Both the position numbers and the translations under genes were made by a program. A DNA stretch of 64,000 nucleotides, taken from NCBI RefSeq assembly GCF_918797505.1, contig NC_092797.1:28223372-28287371 (forward strand). The letters run 5' to 3'. Each line of letters opens with the position of its first letter. Position 1 is the first letter of the stretch. This DNA comes from Bemisia tabaci (taxonomy: Eukaryota > Arthropoda > Insecta > Hemiptera > Aleyrodidae). A model generated the notes under the pieces. It saw only the letters and a list, made by a program, of their open reading frames with translations. It did no database searches and was not told where the DNA came from. Shown here one piece after another: positions 46,954 to 58,749 of this stretch.

Positions 46954-47756
46954 ACCACTGACATGAATCTTAATTTCCATGAAGATTGACAATGAAACTC
47001 TCATCGAAGTAGTCGTGTTTCAAAACGGTGCGAGACTTGGACTGAGCAGATCCTTCGCAAAATTCGAGGAAGCAGGGATCAGAAAGTTTTTTATACACGC
47101 GAGACCCTGTTCGACTCTCGCAATTTGCACTTGACACAGCGTTAAATGTAATTCCTATTGTGAGGCGTGCTATTAACCTTCGTCGAGGTCGCTTCTTTTC
47201 CAGTTCAAGTGCACCAATTAATTAAGGACCAATTAATAGTAAAAGAAGCTCTGAACTTTTACAGTTTCTTGCTGAACGAAAGCACCGAGACAAAAGGGGA
47301 AACTCATCAAGGCTCCTCCGCGTTCAAGATATCCATGATACTTATTGGAGGCTATTCAATAACTTTTAAAGAGGAGATACCTCGATCGTTTCAAGTTCTC
47401 GAGAAACCTTGCAGAATATCGCTTCTCTTTTTAAATGACGTAGAAGCGGTATGGAAAGCTGTTGCACGTGTTGTAAAACCATATTTCTAACGTTACGCAG
47501 TGCTCATAGACTTGCAGAACTTAAATCGTCTCAGAAATTCCTATGAAGAGATAAAAACTCATCTGGACATATCATACCCCATATTCCAGCGCAGAAGCAG
47601 TAAAACTACTTCCCTTTTAACAGATATGAATTCAAAGTCTAGTTCAGCTTAGTATGCGACTTCGTTGATAGTTTTTACAGTTGTTTTGTGTAGGAAAACT
47701 ATGAATAAATCCTACGGCAAATATAGATATTATGGGTGAATGTTTCGGAGATCTAT

Positions 47757-48130
47757 GACAGTTCCTGACGGCCCCTTTTCAGTGAATTTTCAAAATTTGA
47801 AATTCCAAGATGGCGGATGTGGCCCAAGATGCCACCTCGGCTCCTGTTCAATTGATTCTAGTAAAACTTTACACCAGGGAATTTGATGGACCATCGGATT
47901 TTTAAAATTCGAGAATCCAAGATAGCGGATGTTGCTTAAAATGCCCATCTCGGTTCCTGTTCAATCGATCACGGTGAAATTAGCTATCAGGGGGTTCTCC
48001 TGCCGCTTGCTCTATACATTAGGTTTTAGTCAAATTGTCATTTGTGGGGATCCTTTGACGGGAAACTCGAATTGATGGAAAACATCCAAGATGGCGGATA
48101 TGGCCTCGACTCGATTAAGCTGCAACTCAG
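47757..48130 (+). repeat. Degenerate repeats around AAGATGGCGGATGTGGCC
   Basis: Three units start near 47812, 47930 and 48090, each with TCCAAGATGGCGGATGTGGC-like sequence. The first two continue into a CTCGGCTCCTGTTCAATTGA-type block. The third is preceded by TTTGACGGGAAACTCGAATT. A fourth relative is at 8915-9010. Spacing is irregular (118 and 160 bp), so these look like decayed pieces of a larger repeat. Confidence 0.7.
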
Positions 48131-48191
48131 AGACCGGCAATAGTTTTCGACGTGAACTCCGAATTTAAGGTCAAATTTTCAAAAGTAAAAA

Positions 48192-48713
48192 ATGGAGGTG
48201 TTGCGTGTGTGAGGAATTTGCGATTTGACAATGGATTCTTATGTGAAAGTACGCGAGAAACACGATGGTGCCACTGGTTTTTTTCTGATATCAACTCTCA
48301 AGCTCAAAAAAGCTCTCAAGTTGAGGCCAAAATGGAGGGGATATCCCACGCTATCCTGATTTTGAGAGTCCACGTCTACATCAAGACAAACTCTCCATAC
48401 AAAGATAGGGAGCATATACATTAGCAGGGTTGCCGTGTTTTCAGTTTCGGAGTCCCTAATTAAAGTATGGCAGCCCTGCTGTCGATGTATTTGCTCCCTA
48501 TCTTTGCATGAAGAGTTTGTCTTGGTGTAAAGGTGGACTCTCACGATAGCGTGGAATATCCCCTCCATTTTGGCCTAAACTTGAGAGCTTTTTTTGAGAT
48601 TGGGAGTTGATTTCAGAGAAAACCAGTGACACCGTCGCGTCGTTTTTTTTTTTTTTGCGAACTTTTACTTTAGAATTAATGGTCAAATCGCAAATTCCTC
48701 ACACCATCTCCAT
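48192..48713. mobile_element. F10 foldback, second copy
   Basis: Left arm ATGGAGGTGTTGCGTGTGTG then AGGAATTTGCGATTTGACAA; right arm ends TCGCAAATTCCTCACACCAT and CTCCAT. It keeps the GCGAGAAACACGATGGTGCC block and the central CTATCTTTGCATG / CATACAAAGATAG palindrome. About 522 bp. Confidence 0.85.
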
Positions 48714-49390
48714 TCAAAAAGGTGGATTTGACCTAGAATGCTATCTTCTTGCTTCCGAAACTAACCAACCTTGCAATCGAGATATGTACCCTTTGACTGC
48801 TCATTTCCAAACGAATTTAACCTCAGCGAATGGCGACCTCGATAAGAGCCTGAGAGCCTCTGTGTTGAAACAACTCGTTTTTCGAATAGCACTCTATTAA
48901 TTTTACATCCTTAAATAAAACATGTCAAAGCCCTTAGGAAGGATAAATCCGGTAGATTAATACCTAACCGTGAGCCTGTTTTGCATTCATTATGCGCCAG
49001 GCGCCAGCATTTACGATAATCTTAGGTTTCTTTGATATGATTCTCTTAAAATCTTCCACGAAACCATTAACGATCGCTCAACGCTAAAACTCATCGACAC
49101 CAGTTAAGGTACTCGGAAACGGTTTAATACATTTACGAGACTCGTAAATGAGCATCTCCACACTAATTGCAGAGTAAATATTGACCAATCCAGGCCATTG
49201 TGGACAAAACTGGAGAGGAAGTTTGTAAATACATTTAATCAAATTGTATAATAGCCACTGTCAAACAACCGTTAAATGCTTTAGGCTGTTAGTAAATATC
49301 ATTTATATAATTTTTTTTAGAGGTAAAAAAAGAACTAGGAAAGGAAAGGTAGACAAGTGCTCTGCATGTATTTAATAATTTTTATCAGGC

Positions 49391-50314
49391 TTGGAGATTG
49401 CAACAGTAACACTGAGAAGACAGTCATTCAATCTGGACCCATTGCGACAGTATAACACTACGAATATTTTAGAAGATTCAGCCCAGACCCTTAAAAGAAA
49501 AATTTATACGTTAGAGAGACATTACCTAAGAATTGAGGAACGTAAGAAGCAGTCAGTAAGTCGAAGAGGGAAAGTACGTAAGAGGCGCTCTGGAATTTTG
49601 CGCAATACATACAGCCGTAAAGTCGGAAAGAGAGATTTGAATATTCTTACTATCTAAATAGAAGAACCCACTACTTCAACGTGCGCCTCTGGTCTTGTTT
49701 GCCGAGGAGACGTTCTTGATAAAGTTTCAAAGCTTCAAATCCTTTTACCCTTTGAAGACTGTGTTGTTTGCAGAGGCAATTCATATCTCCTTCATCTACT
49801 TGTAAGCAAAAATTGGTTGCCAGATATCCTTGTGAAATAAATAACTATCGTGCAAACATGACAAATACACCAAATATTGATGGAGAAATAAAATTTCTGT
49901 GCGAATGCAGGGTGTATTTACGCGTTTGCGTTGTATACGACCTATTTACCAACTCAGCCAAGGAAATATGCTGTAGTCAATGATCAGGCTACTGAAAGAA
50001 TCACAGTTTTTCCCTGTCAAAAGTTGATGAAACATGACAGAAATAATTATTTCAATGATTCTTTTTTAAACAAATACACCCAAAGTCATCATTTTGATGA
50101 AAATGACTCGTTTCCTCATTGTGACCAAAAAACTCATTGTCAGCTCAAAGACCCAGGGAATGAGGCTCAATATACTCTGATTTATTTGCTACCAGGGTTA
50201 AACGACCAATCGTTCCTCTCTATCTCAAAGAATGTTTTTTTGAAGAAAGGGCATTCATTGCCTGCCGAACGCTTAGAATTCAAAGGAAAACATCATGCAG
50301 AAATTTCACATTAA
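49391..50314 (+). other. Two unidentified open frames, possibly a gene remnant
   Basis: The first frame (to 49657) encodes a basic, helical segment with AQTLKRKIYTLERHYLRIEE then a KKQSVSRRGKVRKRR tail. An acceptor-like TTTTTATCAG lies just upstream. In the same frame, a second open stretch (about 49892-50314, 140 codons) contains HFDENDSFPHCDQKTHCQLK. It is preceded by GCGAATGCAG and ended by a stop. The gap between them contains stops. Composition looks more protein-like than most frames here. The LKRKI-coil resembles the linker after THAP domains in P-element-like proteins, but that is only an impression. Function unknown. Confidence 0.25.
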
Positions 50315-50882
50315 TACACATTCCACATTTTCTATAACTCTCATGACAAGAAGAACGATATTGAAACAAAGCTTTCAAACTAAGTTTTCAAATTGACTGC
50401 AATCCTTTAAATTTCTGGCACTGTCATATCATCACGTGTTAAATTTTAAGAAAATCCAACGGACAAAATTTTTTATGAAATTCAAAATCTTAATTTGCCT
50501 ATTTAAATCTCCATAATGGAATTTTATGACTTTTAAAAGCTCTTTTGTCTAGTTTTTATGGCATTCCTCGTAGAGCTTTAAATGTCTTAATTAAGGGTTT
50601 GCGTTCAAGAAAATAAAAAATAAAAACTTAATTTCCTGGGATTTTTATTCTTATTCTTAGAACAAACATTTACACTTGCGAAATATTCGAGAGTGATGCA
50701 ATTTTTTTGAATTTTTCACATATAATACTAGATAAAAAGACTCAGGAATCGCGGATAATCACGTTTTTTTTTTTTTTTTTTTACAAGATACATTCGTTGA
50801 AAATTTGCCGAGCTAATGTATAATTATGTCTGTCTTGGAAAAACGTCACAATGCAGCAAAAGATTAAACATGGAGAACGCCG

Positions 50883-51124
50883 CGCCACACAGTGGATCGA
50901 GTCAATTAGAGAAGTCGGACATGAAATTTTTTTACTAAAACGGCAAATTTTGATGTTTATTTCGTCATATTTTAAATTTCAAGGGGTGCTCGTTGAAGCG
51001 AATTTCACGAGAAAACCAATAGAACCACTTTTAGAACCTTAAAGTTTGTATAAACGGAGTTATAAGCGTTTAAAGTTTCAAAATTTTGTTCGACCTCGCC
51101 TATTGAGTCGATCCACTGTGCGCC
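50883..51124. mobile_element. F4 foldback MITE, copy 3
   Basis: Ends CACACAGTGGATCGAGTCAA and TTGAGTCGATCCACTGTGCG. Inner arms: GAAGTCGGACATGAAATTTT and its complement CAAAATTTTGTTCGACCTCG. About 242 bp, no coding content. Confidence 0.85.
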
Positions 51125-52220
51125 ATTCATTTGAAGATACGATTATTTTAGAGCAGACTGAGGGACCCATTGAGGCATATGAGACCCTCGAAGGAAAGCT
51201 GAAACTCATCACACCATTTAGCTGGCAATATTATTTTCAGAGGGACACTCGTCGTTACTCAATGTCGTGTGGCTGGCCACACTTGAGCGTACTAAAGACG
51301 ATACCTCAATTATGCAACCCTTTACATGTGCTCCACGCCCTGATAAATTAGTCAACACGCTGATCCCATAGCGCGGTTACCCTGCAAGCGCAATTTGAAA
51401 GACCGTTAATAATACTCACTCATCTGCAGTTGCAACCATGACCGCTGAATGCCAATTTTGTTCCTAAATACCGCGAGAAAATTCAAGTTTAATAATTCTG
51501 GCAAACATTAAAACTTTCATAATGGAAGGGTGGGGTGGATCATGGAAGTGGAAAATGGCATAATGACCAAATATTTAGTGTTGTTTGGTTACGTTGACAT
51601 GGCGGAACACAGATTCAATAAAGATCCAAAATTTCAAAAATAAGAAGGTGATCTTAGATCTATAATGAAACTAACAATTTTGCCAAAAAAAAAGATGCTT
51701 AATTGGAATCCTCCTGAAAAGAGATGAAGGGAATCGATGATGGCTAAATGTGGAAACTGCATACTTCAATTGTAACGTTTAAAATTCTTCGATTATTTGT
51801 TTTATTTCCTTCAAGAAAAACACATTAAAATGTTTTCTGGCAAATTTGTGTGGTTTTTCCACAAAAAAATGGAATAAAATCCACAAAAAATGTCCATAGA
51901 GACTGTTTGACAAGAGGTTTTTTTTTATTTTATTTTTTTTTTTTATGATACAGTGTTACCTCCAAAGGCCTTTGGAAGGACAGGGTCTTTGGCGGTTGAG
52001 CTTCAAGCGGTGTGAATGAAGCGGCATCTATGTATGTACGTATGTAAGTGTGTATAAAGGGCAACCCGTTTTCAATTTTGACCCACTTCAAAGGCTAACA
52101 GGTCGCCGAACATTACATAAGCAACAATAAAGACAGGAGCGTTAGTACTTACGATTCCTGATCTGGAATATTTGCAGTGCTGGTGTCATCCGGTGACACC
52201 TCTATGGAGGCGACCTATAC

Positions 52221-52469
52221 TGGCGTACTGAGGAAGAACGCCGTATGAACCATCAGGCGTTGCCAATTTCCCTCTAAATACAACGAATTTTCAGGAAAAC
52301 TTGTGAATATCTCTCCGCCAATTTTTCGGAGAATTTTGTTGGAAATTGCTCTTAAAAACCTGCAAATTTCAAGGAAAAATATTCATAACTTTCTTCAAAA
52401 ATAGATATTTTCTGAGAGGAAATTTGGCAACATTCGAACGCTCATACGGCGTTTTTCCTTTGCACGGCA
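52221..52469. mobile_element. F3 foldback MITE, full-length copy
   Basis: Ends TGGCGTACTGAGGAAGAACG and CGTTTTTCCTTTGCACGGCA, with the family's CAGGCGTTGCCAATTTCC and GGAAATTTGGCAACATTCG blocks. 249 bp, no coding content. Confidence 0.82.
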
Positions 52470-53056
52470 GCATAGACCTGAAAAGACGAAATCATATTTA
52501 CCTACCCAAAATGATGGCATGGGCGACGCCACCGACGAATCGAAACCTACTTAATCGCTCCAACCTCAAAATGCAATTAAGCGCGGTCCTCTTGCATTAC
52601 GTCACCCCTCATCCTCGCCTCACCCTGACGAGAGCCTCGAATTACTAACAAGCAAATATTCAAACCTCTGTCGTGTGATTGGAGGGTCCGACCAGAATGA
52701 CGATCAGGGAGTGATCCGTTATTCGCAAGATCAAAGCTGCCGGGGAGGCTGACATGGAACTCAATTAAGTTTTGAAGTGCAACCGGTGGCAGCGATTAAC
52801 CTCTCTCGTTGTGCGAGGGAATCAAAGAACGAGCTTTAGAATAAAATTACGGGCAACGCATTGGGCTCTGAATTACGCGAAGCCGAAGCACTCTCGATCT
52901 GCGATCAAACAAGGTCGACGAACGACAAATCAGTTGTTGGGTGCTTAATGAACATCCATTTACCTGTACAAAACGTGATCTCCGTGTTCATCGGTCGAAC
53001 TTGGAACTTTACATGAGTTCAGCATCTTATTATCATCCGGATTCCGATTGTATTTT

Positions 53057-53158
53057 ACAGTAAAAGCTCGCTAAGTCAAACTATGGTTAAAACGAAATGC
53101 CACTTGAGTCGATTTTTTTTCGATATCCCTATACAATTCAACTTAGCGAGCTTCCACT
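53057..53158. mobile_element. Small palindromic element, single copy
   Basis: A roughly 100-bp segment with inverted ends ACAGTAAAAGCTCGCTAAGT and ACTTAGCGAGCTTCCACT. It resembles a short MITE into whose right end F2 copy 6 inserted. No second copy was seen in the window. Confidence 0.5.
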
Positions 53159-53325
53159 CAGTGGCGTGGCGTAAATTGCGATATTTCGTTTGCTATGCCA
53201 TTTATACCTATGTAAAAGGATCGATAAACAGGGTGTTCGCAGCGAACACCTTAATAATCGATTCTTTACTATAGGTTTAAATTACATAACAATCGATGTA
53301 TCCCAATTCAAGCCGCACGCCAACG
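53159..53325. mobile_element. F2 palindromic MITE, copy 6
   Basis: The left end is CAGTGGCGTGGCGT and the right end is a degraded GCACGCCAACG. The exact 8-bp duplication CTTCCACT lies at 53151-53158 and 53326-53333. The centre GTGTTCGCAGCGAACACC is perfect. It landed in the right TIR of a small foldback at 53057-53158. Confidence 0.85.
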
Positions 53326-53899
53326 CTTCCACTGCGATTTTAAGACTCTTACTATAATTACTGCATCGAAATCACAGAAATTCAATTAGTTAGAGTAATT
53401 GATAAAATGAGGCAGAAAGTCTGAAAAGGGAATAAAATATGTCCATCATTAGTCATTTCATTCTCCGCATCTGCGCCACGTACATTCCGACACCATGTGA
53501 GCACTCACACACTCACACGCACCCTCTCATACACCAAAAATAATAAAAAAGAACAATGACCCATTGTAGGAGAGAAAGTCGGAGGGAGAGCGGAAGTTCC
53601 GCATTCCCATGGTTAGCCATTTTAAATGGAATGGCTCGTTTGAGGTTATAATAGTATCCCTCCTGAGCGCGGATAAGCCATAACTCAAGCTCAGGTATGA
53701 TGAGAGATAATATTTCGCAGGTATTATCATGCCATCCTTTTTTTCTCCGAAAACGGCTAACGCGGACATTAGGGTTCTCATCTGCGAATACGCAATGAAT
53801 GGACTCGCCGGAATGCACACTGCAAAAACGCCAAAGAGCAGCCGAGGAGCGACCGAAAATAAACGAGGCACCAGGAAGGAGAGACAGAGAGAGGTAATC

Positions 53900-54162
53900 T
53901 GCCGTGCTAAGGAAAAACGGCGTATGAACCTTCAGGCGTTGCCAAATTTCCTTTGATAAATCGCAAATTTCCTGGTAAATTTATAAACCAAACCAATTTA
54001 TATTACCTTCCAATTTTTCAGATAATTTAATTCGCAATTTCACTTAAAGATTCTGAAAATTTAAAGGAAAAATATTCATAACTTTCCCAAAAAATAAACA
54101 TTTCATCGAAGGAAATTTGGCAACTTTCGAATGTTCATACGGCGTTTTTCCTTAGCACGGCA
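53900..54162. mobile_element. F3 foldback MITE, full-length copy
   Basis: Ends TGCCGTGCTAAGGAAAAACG and CGTTTTTCCTTAGCACGGCA are perfect 20-bp inverted repeats, making this the best-preserved F3 copy. It is 263 bp, with an AT-rich inner palindrome and no coding content. Confidence 0.9.
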
Positions 54163-54818
54163 TTAATATGACGGGGTAAAGGGGAATGCAAGGGGGAAGG
54201 GGGGGTGAAATTGCATCGAAAACTTCGCCGCCGAATTCAATGGAAAGTAACACAACACCTTGGCGAAAACGAAGCTACCGATCGTAATTCCGCGACTCAG
54301 AGCTTCAAATAGAAATAATCTCCCTCAATTAGTCGGGAAACTCGACTGGAGCCACGGATATTTCCGCGATTCCTTTCCAGCTACCGCTGCTTCCGCTTCC
54401 TGATACAAAGGTGACACTTTTCGACAATTTATAACTCCCGCCCAATTCCTCGCTCGTGTCTTGACGAGCCACCGAGTATTTTAGCGCGCTTCCCATTACG
54501 ACGCGCACATAATACGATTCCGCCAGGTGCCACACTCGAATTCGAGACGAGACACTTTTACAGATATCGCTCCAGACACTAATGAGAGACGGCGAGATTT
54601 AATTTTACACGCTCCACGCGCGCTAAATGAAATCCAGTCGACAGACGATTCGAAATTTCTCGGGTGTAACTATGAGCACGGAAAGATATTCACCGACTTA
54701 CTGTGCCCTATATTTTGAGGGGTTAAAAAAAACCCTGTTCAAATCCTTCAACCCTTACTGCGCGGGTTTGAGACGGTCGAACATTTTCTCGCTGATGAAC
54801 TCCAAAAATTATCTCTCA

Positions 54819-55241
54819 AAGGCCTTGTCTCCACGGGCCGTTTTCCGTTGTCCCAGGGAAAAATCCCACTTACGAAATTGGGAAGAATATTGAGTTAATC
54901 AATATTTTTCCCAGTACCAAGTATGGCCCTTGTACCCCTAGGACCCACTGAGAGAGGAAGAAGAAGTGAAAACAAACTGTGCGATATTTTGTTGATTACT
55001 CCATTGTTAATGTTTGTTTAGTTAAAATAATGTGTCTAATTGTCAATTGAAAGCAATTATTATTTTAATTCCGGTTAAATACTCGACTTAAACCAATTTA
55101 TCTTTCCGCGCAAACTAGTCCCAGGACTGTATGAGTCCCGTCCCGTGGAGACGGTAATTGAGATAGATCCCAAAAGTTTCATTCCTGCGATTCGAACTTG
55201 GGACAAATCCTACGAAAACGTCCCGTGGGGCCAAGGCCTAC
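54819..55241. mobile_element. Foldback/TIR element, single copy (about 420 bp)
   Basis: Ends AAGGCCTTGTCTCCACGGGC with CGTTTTCC, and CGAAAACGTCCCGTGGGGCC with AAGGCCT. Further inward are CCCAGGGAAAAATCCCA and TTGGGACAAATCC-type pairs, and CCACGGG/CCCGTGG motifs. The interior is AT-rich without a coding frame. Confidence 0.72.
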
Positions 55242-56830
55242 AAATAGCTGATTAACTTCTTTTTGCTGTAATTTTTGACTCTGCATCCACTTCGACTGAT
55301 AGTCAGCATCAAGAGGGTAACATTTTTTAAAAAGTTCAGAAATTTGGTGTTTTGGCTATAACCCATATTAAGGTATAATTCATAAAAAATTGAACACTAG
55401 AAATCAATGTGAATCTTTTTAATACAAGAGTTAAAAGTTCATATTTATGCCAGAATCACTTGTATACTCTTCAATATTGAACGTTTTTCTGAGGGAATTT
55501 TGGGAATCTTCATCATCGTGATATTTTCATCGCAATCGATGGAATTCATGCGTACATGCTGACACTCCTGAACAAAGCCCCGAAAAATGATGAAGTAAAG
55601 AATGGAACTATCTCTCCTCGGCATGTGGCATTTCTCTGGACCTAGACTCTTCGTTATTATTATTCGATTTTTCTTTTATAAATATTTTACGCATGTAATT
55701 TTCAGGATTTGTATCTTACCTCTGAAATATTTTCATGGAAACTCAGTTTTTGAATTTGACAAACAAGAAAAAACCCATTATTTTCTAGAGGGGGAAATAA
55801 CTATTAGCGTTGAATTGATTATTTTTAATAATATGCGGCCACAGCTGCAAAAAATGTCAAAGAAACCGACCAAAGCCAACGTTATGGCTACTACAATTTT
55901 GATCTTCCGTCACATTGCTAAGGCGCAATGATACAACTATTCGTACTCTCTGGAATGCGTAAGGTATCACGCCACAATTGAAGGCGTTTTGTACTGCCAA
56001 GTTTCGAGATCGCGATTGCCGTGTCGCATAGGGTCCGGAGCACAACACCAATGGAAGCTTGCTCGTCTCTAAGTACCCCCCCCCCCCCCTCATCGCTCTC
56101 AGTCATCTCTCTCGCCACGTTCCTTAATTCGGCAATCATCATTATTAAATAGATTCGACTAATTGCTCCGATTCCAAATAAGCTACTGCACCACCGGGCA
56201 GCTTGTTTTTATTAAAATTTTGTCCACAGCTTCCCTGATCACCATTGTAGAGTGGCAAGGACGATAATTTATCCACAACGCGTCAGCAATACCTTTTCCC
56301 TCATATCTACTTATTAAGTTAAAGGGGTAATATATCGTAGAATCTACGAGGACGCCTCTGAACTCCATCTCGCACTGGCGGTCACCCGCGAGGCACTGTC
56401 GCGTGAGCTTACGTACCGGGTTCAAGTTCAAGTCACGTACATGAATATTGCAAGCTGCGAACGCGGGTTTATGAAAAACGGGCACCGAATTCTCTATTTC
56501 AACGTCAGTGCGAGTTGGATCGGTCGATGTTAAAACCCAACCAGGAGGAGACCTGAAATTCGAGCATCCTAATGGACCCCGTGGCTCATCGGGGAACGGA
56601 TCTGTTAGCGTTCAACATCAACCGATTTATGTGGTCGGTGGTGGTGCATTCCGTTTCCAAAAATCCCCCACCACGCCCCATTGCCGCGTCCGTCCAATAT
56701 CCGTCGGGGTCGGATTTTTCCCGGAAGGACCTCAAATAAAAGTGCATAATAAATGGGGAATGCATCTTGCATCGCGGGGAGCCAATGCTGGCAATAAATT
56801 TGGCCACGTGTGGACGGACCTCACGTCGTT

Positions 56831-57755
56831 GCGTCGCACAGTGGAACCAACTAATAGAAGAGGTCGGTCGTGAAGTTTTTGGGAAAAAGGATGTGTCCCA
56901 TTAAGGAGGGTAACAAAACAATTCAAGGGTGGTTCCATTGGTTTTATGGAAAAATTTCCTCTCGGAAACACCCTTTGAAATTGAATTTGTGACAACACAT
57001 GAATTTGAAAGGATGTGTCCCATTAAGGAGGGTAATTTGGCCCTAATAACTTCGGTCGAAAATTGAAACAGCTTAGAATAATGTCATGTATGATCAAATC
57101 GACTCTTAATCATCTACCCTGTGAGAACTTGTCCTTATTTGAGGTGTTTTTTGAAGGTTTTTGCCTGATTTACCAGCGCAAAGTGGTGAAGTTTTGCAGT
57201 TTTCTCGAATCATTGTTCATTTTCGGTCCTAAATTAGGTTGTTTATGTATGAACACAAGGGACTACTACTTTCATATTCGAATATGTTAATCTTTAGTAC
57301 ACCCATTACAACATATTTACAGGATAAAGTGGTAGTCCCTTGTGCTCAAACATTAACAATCTAATTTAGGACAAAATGAGCAATTATTCGAGAAAACTGC
57401 AAAACTTCACCACTTTGCGCTACAGGCAAAACCCTTTCAAAAACACCTCAAATAAGGACAAGTTCTCACAGGGTAGATGATTAAGAGTCGATTTGACCAT
57501 ACATGACATTATTCTAAGCTGTTTCAATTTTCGGCCACAGTTAGGGTCAAAATACCCTCCTTAATGGGACACATCCTTTCAAATTCATGTGTTGTCACAA
57601 ATTCAATTTCAAAAGGTGTTTCCGATAAGGAATTTCACCATAAAACCAATGGAGCCACCTTGAATTGTTTTGTTTCATATTTTCGAAAGTATTAGTTTTC
57701 AAAGTTTTCAGATTTCGCTCGACTTCTCCGAGTGACTTGGTCCACTGTGCGTCGT
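56831..57755. mobile_element. F4 foldback, expanded composite copy (about 0.92 kb)
   Basis: The outer ends match F4 (GCGTCGCACAGTGGAACC and TTGGTCCACTGTGCGTCG). Between them lies a second long inverted repeat of about 250 bp per arm, roughly 57005-57290 against 57305-57590, including GGATGTGTCCCATTAAGGAG and its complement. GGATGTGTCCCATTAAGGAG also occurs as a direct repeat at 56889. The element is therefore about four times the usual F4 length and almost wholly palindromic. Confidence 0.82.
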
Positions 57756-58749
57756 GAACATCGCGGCCAGCGACAGCCCAAAGCCAACTAAGCCGCGAAC
57801 CGGTCGCGAATATTTCTTCGCACATCGAATTTGCGACTTTTATTAAGTCCTCGTCGATAGCGGCGACAGCTCAGCTCACGTCTCGCCCCCGTTGTTATCT
57901 TGGCGTTGAAAAAGACGACTCTCGCCTTCGTGCCGGAAAAATGGCGCGCTTTCCGCTGTTGTCTTTTTATTTGTTCACACGTTCACCTGGCTGTAATCCT
58001 GCTCAACCCTTGGATACAACTATTCGTGCTTGACGGATGTCCATATTGCATATACGAAAAGAAGAAGGCGCGCTTACAACGGCAGCGCAAAATTTTTAAG
58101 CAGCACGTTTCCCCGGTTCGCTAAATGCATTAAACAGCGTCATCTATTTCTTGAGTGTCTTTCGTATCACGACATACCAAACTTTATTAACGATGTTTGA
58201 AAAACATTAAAGAAAGAATTAAATAAAGAGTTTATTTGAAGGAAGATAAAACAAACGGTTTTATTATATAGATCCCATTATCTCCCTATCCTATCTGTTC
58301 GCGCATATACTATTTGGCCGGTTTTTAACCGATTGAGATTGGGATTATTAAGAATGAAAAAGTTGAGAGGTATTCATATGATTTTGAGAATAAAATGCCC
58401 AGAATATAAGAATGCACAAATAAATACTCAATAACATTGGTAAACTTTAGAAATATTGTGCTGAGGCTAAGAATTGAACTCTAGTGTTAAATGTTTATGA
58501 ATCATGCCGTAAGACAAGTGTCTGAGTCAAACGGCTATTTTTTTCAACTTCTTCAAGTTCGTAACTCCTTCGTGTATGATATCTTTGCATTTTGTCTCGG
58601 TGAACAATTTTGTTATTGAACGATATATTTGAAGGAATGATGTGAAAATCCCTCAAAAATCCGCGAGGGCATTGAAATATGTTCAAGTGCATTTTATTCA
58701 ACCTTGAAGTTTCTCTTTCAGTGTTTTATGGCCCTTTGGAGCTACTCAC

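Noticed and set aside
47167..47490. 107-codon plus-strand frame
   Set aside because: No domain recognised, no splice context and ordinary length for this composition.
52153..52214. Possible 62-nt minus-strand exon (VASIEVSPDDTSTANIPDQE) before GTAAGT
   Set aside because: The acceptor (TATAG) is poor and lies against an F3 element. The segment is too short to judge.
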